Shown here: piece after piece, positions 54,287-58,940 of the stretch
Layout: each line of letters begins with the position of its first letter
Numbering within the stretch: the first letter of the stretch is position 1
Source of the DNA: Lachnospiraceae bacterium
GTDB lineage: Bacteria; Bacillota; Clostridia; Lachnospirales; Lachnospiraceae
DNA length: 58,940 bases
Direction of reading: 5' to 3'
Assembly (NCBI GenBank): GCA_022768825.1
Contig: JALEJB010000140.1
Location: forward strand, 1 to 58,940
Position numbers and translations under genes: made by a program
The notes under the pieces: generated by a model
The model's input: the letters and a program-made list of their open reading frames with translations, nothing else
The model's database searches: none
What the model was told of the DNA's origin: nothing

Positions 54287-57200
54287 TTATTTCGCTTTTT
54301 TATCCGCAGATTTAAAAGAGTAACGCAGGAAGAATTTCCATCCCACTTTACTTCCGACCGTCGCCAGCTTTTTACTCAAAACCTCACCCATGACATCAAA
54401 GAAGCTGTCCGAATCCTTCTGACTGACCTCTCTCTTCAAAGCTGTCCGGATATCCTGAAAACGCTTACTGAGCGCCTGACGGTAGATCTCTAAAAATTTT
54501 TCCATTTTTGCTTCCACAGCTTCATTTTTGCTCTCCTGCTGTTTCAGATCGATCATCTGTTGTAATTCATTCATCAATTCTGCGCCCTTATGATACGTAT
54601 CCTGAAGACAATCCTTCACTCCATCCATATCCTTCAGCGACTCCAACTCAGCCAACGTAAATTTATCCATTGAAGAAGCGATCTTGCCTTGCATTATCAC
54701 GTGATCATGCCCCCTTTTCTTGCGGTAAAGATCCTGATAAATCAGAAGGAACTCTTTCTCCAGACGCGCTATTTCTTCCTTTGGTGTATTTTCATCATCC
54801 TGTGCTTTGCGCAGGTCATCCAGCGCGCGCTCATAACCGGAAAGTTCCTTATAGGAAAGCAGTTCATCACATGCTTTGGCATATTCTGTCATTGCCCATG
54901 GTTCATTCTGACTTTCCCTTATCCTGCTACACAATTCGAGCATCGCACTGCGTTCCTCAGGACTGACATAATCGGACAATCTGCTGGCAGCATTGATGAT
55001 TGCATCGGTATTCTCTTTGATTTTTTGCTTTCGCGTATCGGATTCCGGTTCCCCTTCAAGCTCCAACAAAGCATTTTTGACATTCCGTAATGATCGCATT
55101 TCCCCAAAAATATTGATTCTGCCGGCAAATTTCTGTCGTTTTTCCTCGCTCTTTTCCCGCACGGCAGCCAGTACCGCCTCCGGGTCATCATCCATATGAA
55201 ACGCGCTGTCAAGCAACTCATAGAATTTCTGACGATGCGCATTGAGCTGATCCATGTAGATATCTACTTCTGCACGCAATTCCCGGTAAGCCTCTTCCAG
55301 TTCCTTACCGTAATATTTTTCATCGGCAAACCATGACCTCAATTCTTTTTCACCGTCTTCTTTATAAGATTTCCTCGTTGTGGCGAAAAACATTTTGCCG
55401 GAATCATGAAGCTCCCCTGTACGGATGACCTTCAGATGAAACAGTTTTTCATGGAGCTGCAGAAATTCATTCTCCAGACGCACCAGTTCCTCCTTTGGTG
55501 TCTTTTTGGCATCCTGGGCCTGACGCAGCCTTGCCAGACGATCCTCATAAGTGTTCATATTTTTGCACTGCAAAAGCTCTGCACTCAGCTGCTCAAATTT
55601 CTCTGCATGCTCGAATGGCTGCTCCAGACATACCGCGATCTCATCCCTGATCCGATGAAACCGGGCAATTTCTTCGGTGTCATACAGGAAACCGATTTTC
55701 TCAACCGTTTCCAGGATTGCCTTTTTCTTTTCGTCAAAGATCTGTCGGCGTTCCTCTTTGGTCTGTCCGTTCTCATTGACACAGTCTAGAAAGCTCTCTA
55801 TGCCTTCCTGCATGCTCTTTTTGATTGCCGGTATGTTCATTCTCTGATCAAAAGCTTCGCGTTGTTCCTTGCTCTTGCTTTGGACGGCAGCCAGTACCTC
55901 TTCCCGATCCATCTCAAGCTCTTTCAGCATCTTGGTAGCGTTTTCAAGTGCGGGCTGTTCCTTTTGCGTGTTTTCCTCATGAAATTTTCCGACTTCATCC
56001 ACCAAGAAATAAGTAGCGTCGCCTTCATCCAGTTGTTTGATCGCATTTTTGATTGCTTCTATCTGTTTGTTCATGTCCTCCATCGCATTTTGCAAACGCA
56101 TCTGTGAGGCGGAAAAATTGGCTACTTCCGGTGGCAATTCCAACCCCAAATTCTGTGCGATCGATAATGCCACAGCAATTCGTTTTCCGATCTCCTCTTT
56201 CTTTCCCTTCTTGAAGACCTCCTCAAACGCTGCCAGCAGTTCGGCTCGTTTTTCATTATATTTTGCTTCGGATTTGCCCGCCAACAGCTTATGGTATTCC
56301 TCCAGAAAATCATTTGCCTCTCCGACACTGGCAGCCATCATCATACGAATAATTCTCTTCTGCTGCTCCTGACTCAGCTTGATCGCATTACCAAAGTCAA
56401 TGACCGTCACCTGATCATCGTCGATCATGAAATTACCGGCATGGAGATCTCCATGATAAAAACCGCCGTCTTCTCTTCCAAAGATTCCCTCATTGACCCA
56501 CTTTTCCGCAAGCTGTGCCACATAAACATAACGCTTTTTCATCTGATTGAACATATCCACAAGCCGGTTTCTTTGAGACTCATACAGCCCTTTGTTTTCG
56601 CTTGTGTACATGAATACCTTTTTTCCAGAATCGTCGATGACTTTAAATTTGGCAAAAATCTCTTCGATTTCCTTCTGGCTGTCCTTGATGTAGCCGTCCA
56701 ATGTGGTTCCCGGTGCCTTTTCCAGTACAAGGGTATTGGTAGTCGGTGCCACCAGCTGCTCAACCTTCATCGTCTGAACCGTTTTCACGCCGTCATTGTA
56801 CACCTTTCCTTCTGCAACATGATCCGCCTCAACACGTAAATCAAGCTCTTCCTCTATCTTTTCCAGCTGACCCTCGTAGGTAGCTTTCATCCCTTCGCTC
56901 GTTTGCTCAGCACAGTCCAGCATGAACTTCTTTTCGCGCTGCATGCGATTGTGCACATCCGGACGCAGCATCTTGATCACCACATCCTTGCCCTCTTTCG
57001 GCAGACTCGGACCATACAGCTTGCAGAAAAACGCCTGCGCAACCGAAGCCGCGCCCATTGCCTTGACTATCTCTATTCTGGTAATATTGCCATCCGAACC
57101 ATTGACGATCGCCAGCAGTCTCGCCTGCACCACTTCCTGTGGAATCGGAGCCAGATTTGATTTCATATCCTCCAACGCGTTCCGTAACACCTTGGGCATA

Positions 57201-58940
57201 TCCTTGACCGGCATACCCTGAAGCATTTTCTGAAGAAGCGGTCCCGCACCTTTCAAAAATCCACCGAAGTAATTCCCCATGATCTTATCTTTGTTTTTCT
57301 CCAGTTCCTGACGAATCGGTTCATTCTCCGCTTCCAGTCTGGCGTTTTCTTCCATGAGCCTTTGATTCTCTGCTTTGATCTGTTCATTTTCTTTTCTGAT
57401 CTGTTCGTTTGCTTTTTCGTTCTGTTCGTTTTCTTTGGCCAGTCTTGCGTTCTCTTCCTCCACTTGTTTGATGGATTGCAACCAGCTGTTCTTTTGTTCT
57501 TCAGTCAGGTCATCCGGAATCTTTTTCATTTCTTCCGTGACTACGGTCAGCTCATGAATCTTTTTCAGATCCTTCAGGGGCTTTAATGGATGCAATTTAT
57601 GAAGTGGCCTCTGGGGCTTGGCATTTCGCAAAGCGGACGCGATCATCGCTCTTTTGTCCATATCCGATGCATTCTTGAAATAGCCGTTGAGGACATTCTT
57701 CATAAAAAGCGCCATTCCCTTGTCTCCGGATACATTTTCCCGCAACAGTTCATCCAGTGTCTTATCTTTCAATGCTTTTTCCTGCTTCTTATCATCCCCT
57801 TTAAAAAGCGTTTTGACCTGTTCAGTGATCATATCCTGAAACTTTTCCATTTGGCCCATAACGGCCCCTGATATTTGCACATACACCCCACTCAGGCGAT
57901 CCAGCACCTGTTCTCTGGCATCCTGAAACTGGTCAAGGATATCCTTTAACGCATTCGAATCTTTCTTGCCACTCAACCGATTTTTTAAATTGATCGCTGC
58001 CACGATCGGATTTAATGCATTTTTCAGACCCAGAAGCGTCTTGAACTCAGCATTCTTCTCAAGCTTCTCCAGTTCCTCCTTATCATAATATTCATCTGTG
58101 TTCTTAAGCCTCTGAAGTTCCTCATACCTCATAAAATCCTTATTGGAAACATCAAAAACATTCTCATTGTCACTCAGCAGCAGTGGCAGCAGATTCTGTA
58201 TGATCTTTTTATTCTTCATCAAAGGCTTCACCCCATCGGAGTCCAGAAAACTATCCAAAGCATTCTTAAACTGGGCGATCAGGTCTAGTTCGTCCGATTC
58301 TTCACCGGATTGCAGCGGATTCATTTTTCGATAGACATCTTCCAGCACCTGCGGCTCGTAGAGCAGTGTAAGAATTGCATCGGTATGATTGCGCAGGGTT
58401 TTTCTAAGCATCTCTTTTCGCATGTCATCCCGATTGAATAAATGTGTTTTTTCAGTCAGCGCATCTGTCTCCCAGGTTTCCCTGGAATAGATCATATCTG
58501 CCAGCAGGTCCTGAATCTGTTTTTCCTGCGGTGTCCACTGCAGTTCATCCGTCTCCTTCACTTCCTGTGGCGCCATCTGCACTTTGTCCGTGCCATTGCG
58601 CAGCTGAAGCTGTGCTTTTTTCAGGAGCTCCAGTGTCTCCTGATCGTTGATCAGCTCCTCATTGTAGCCCGCGAAGAGATCTTCCATCATCTTCTTCGAA
58701 TATATATCATCTGCCAATATGTCTCTTGTCAGCCCATAGAGCATCTCTGTTTCAACGTTTTCCATGGCCGGGGCTTTGATTCCAAACTTAGCCTGGAAGA
58801 TTTTGAAACAGATATTGCGGATATGACGGATCTGACCTTCATCTGCACTCTTCGGATCCAACGACTCTAAGATCTGACGGGCATATTCCTTGCCATAGAG
58901 ATCCAGTCCGCTTTCCCCTTCTTTGTTTTTGCCGTCGATC
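54287..58940 (-). CDS. Giant UbiB/ABC1-kinase-domain coiled-coil protein (paralogue B), 5' end beyond window
   Basis: The frame is open from the TAA at 54287 to the right edge with no start, so at least 1550 residues are visible and the N-terminus is missing. The methionine-like TTG at 58861 is internal, because the residues before it (GLDLYGKEYARQILESL) align with residues about 770 onward of paralogue A. By analogy, some 760 residues lie off the window. The order is the same: helical region, coiled coil (57300-57480), kinase (AASVAQ near 57045, VIK near 56974, HGDLHAGN near 56440-56460, DFG near 56395), two modules (VLAAV near 55900 and 55175), and GSKVGWKFFLRYSF at the end. It lies 39 bases upstream of paralogue A, so both are probably one transcript. 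Confidence 0.85.
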   Translation of the reverse strand, partial: IDGKNKEGESGLDLYGKEYARQILESLDPKSADEGQIRHIRNICFKIFQAKFGIKAPAMENVETEMLYGLTRDILADDIYSKKMMEDLFAGYNEELINDQETLELLKKAQLQLRNGTDKVQMAPQEVKETDELQWTPQEKQIQDLLADMIYSRETWETDALTEKTHLFNRDDMRKEMLRKTLRNHTDAILTLLYEPQVLEDVYRKMNPLQSGEESDELDLIAQFKNALDSFLDSDGVKPLMKNKKIIQNLLPLLLSDNENVFDVSNKDFMRYEELQRLKNTDEYYDKEELEKLEKNAEFKTLLGLKNALNPIVAAINLKNRLSGKKDSNALKDILDQFQDAREQVLDRLSGVYVQISGAVMGQMEKFQDMITEQVKTLFKGDDKKQEKALKDKTLDELLRENVSGDKGMALFMKNVLNGYFKNASDMDKRAMIASALRNAKPQRPLHKLHPLKPLKDLKKIHELTVVTEEMKKIPDDLTEEQKNSWLQSIKQVEEENARLAKENEQNEKANEQIRKENEQIKAENQRLMEENARLEAENEPIRQELEKNKDKIMGNYFGGFLKGAGPLLQKMLQGMPVKDMPKVLRNALEDMKSNLAPIPQEVVQARLLAIVNGSDGNITRIEIVKAMGAASVAQAFFCKLYGPSLPKEGKDVVIKMLRPDVHNRMQREKKFMLDCAEQTSEGMKATYEGQLEKIEEELDLRVEADHVAEGKVYNDGVKTVQTMKVEQLVAPTTNTLVLEKAPGTTLDGYIKDSQKEIEEIFAKFKVIDDSGKKVFMYTSENKGLYESQRNRLVDMFNQMKKRYVYVAQLAEKWVNEGIFGREDGGFYHGDLHAGNFMIDDDQVTVIDFGNAIKLSQEQQKRIIRMMMAASVGEANDFLEEYHKLLAGKSEAKYNEKRAELLAAFEEVFKKGKKEEIGKRIAVALSIAQNLGLELPPEVANFSASQMRLQNAMEDMNKQIEAIKNAIKQLDEGDATYFLVDEVGKFHEENTQKEQPALENATKMLKELEMDREEVLAAVQSKSKEQREAFDQRMNIPAIKKSMQEGIESFLDCVNENGQTKEERRQIFDEKKKAILETVEKIGFLYDTEEIARFHRIRDEIAVCLEQPFEHAEKFEQLSAELLQCKNMNTYEDRLARLRQAQDAKKTPKEELVRLENEFLQLHEKLFHLKVIRTGELHDSGKMFFATTRKSYKEDGEKELRSWFADEKYYGKELEEAYRELRAEVDIYMDQLNAHRQKFYELLDSAFHMDDDPEAVLAAVREKSEEKRQKFAGRINIFGEMRSLRNVKNALLELEGEPESDTRKQKIKENTDAIINAASRLSDYVSPEERSAMLELCSRIRESQNEPWAMTEYAKACDELLSYKELSGYERALDDLRKAQDDENTPKEEIARLEKEFLLIYQDLYRKKRGHDHVIMQGKIASSMDKFTLAELESLKDMDGVKDCLQDTYHKGAELMNELQQMIDLKQQESKNEAVEAKMEKFLEIYRQALSKRFQDIRTALKREVSQKDSDSFFDVMGEVLSKKLATVGSKVGWKFFLRYSFKSADKKAK

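Noticed and set aside
58861..58863. TTG at 58861 as the start of paralogue B
   Set aside because: The frame is open to the edge, and the residues before it align with paralogue A, so the gene begins outside the window.
1..58940. CRISPR array, prophage or insertion sequence
   Set aside because: No regularly spaced direct repeats, no phage structural genes and no transposase with terminal repeats were found. The Rpn-type protein is the only gene related to transposase families.

Overview
The window reads as a chromosome segment of a spore-forming, low-to-mid GC member of the Clostridia, most probably Lachnospiraceae. The evidence is gene content and order: radC-mreBCD-pbp2, the miaA-mutL-mutS block, yqfC-yqfD-phoH-ybeY, scpA-scpB, rpsO-pnp, and the rimP-nusA-ylxR-ylxQ-infB-rbfA-nrnA-truB-ribF block. 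An endonuclease-type MutL and the sporulation proteins YqfC and YqfD agree with this. Species cannot be fixed from the sequence alone. All protein genes but two (dacA and an araC-family regulator) lie on the minus strand, so the map is best read from right to left.

Positions 1-24800 are a dense run of housekeeping genes with many ATGA or few-base overlaps: chromosome segregation (scpA, scpB), rlmH, yqfC/yqfD, phoH, a PgpH-like protein that has lost its HD dyad, ybeY, a DUF3048 lipoprotein, a MurJ/SpoVB-like flippase, a small membrane protein, two flavoproteins, mutS/mutL, miaA, a PLP enzyme, radC, and the elongasome genes mreB/mreC/mreD with a large PBP2 that runs off the left edge. Positions 24800-33600 hold a metallophosphoesterase divergent from dacA, cardiolipin synthase, an intracellular subtilisin, pnp and rpsO with structured RNA between them, and an exported NlpC/P60 hydrolase with a consensus promoter. 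Positions 33600-43600 are a Na/Pi cotransporter and the translation/transcription operon from ribF back to rimP. That operon has a promoter and a terminator-like hairpin in its leader.

From 43600 to the right edge the content becomes accessory: a PD-(D/E)XK (Rpn-type) protein with a coiled-coil tail and palindromic promoter sites, two tandem tRNA-Glu(CTC) units each with its own promoter and terminator, two palindromic intergenic elements, galE divergent from an AraC regulator, and then two very large tandem paralogues. The first is about 2303 residues and complete. The second has more than 1550 residues visible and runs off the right edge. Each buries a full UbiB/ABC1/ADCK-type atypical kinase domain between a long helical N-terminal region and two copies of a helical C-terminal module. 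This pair is the most unusual thing in the window. I recognise no described system with this architecture, and its function is unknown.
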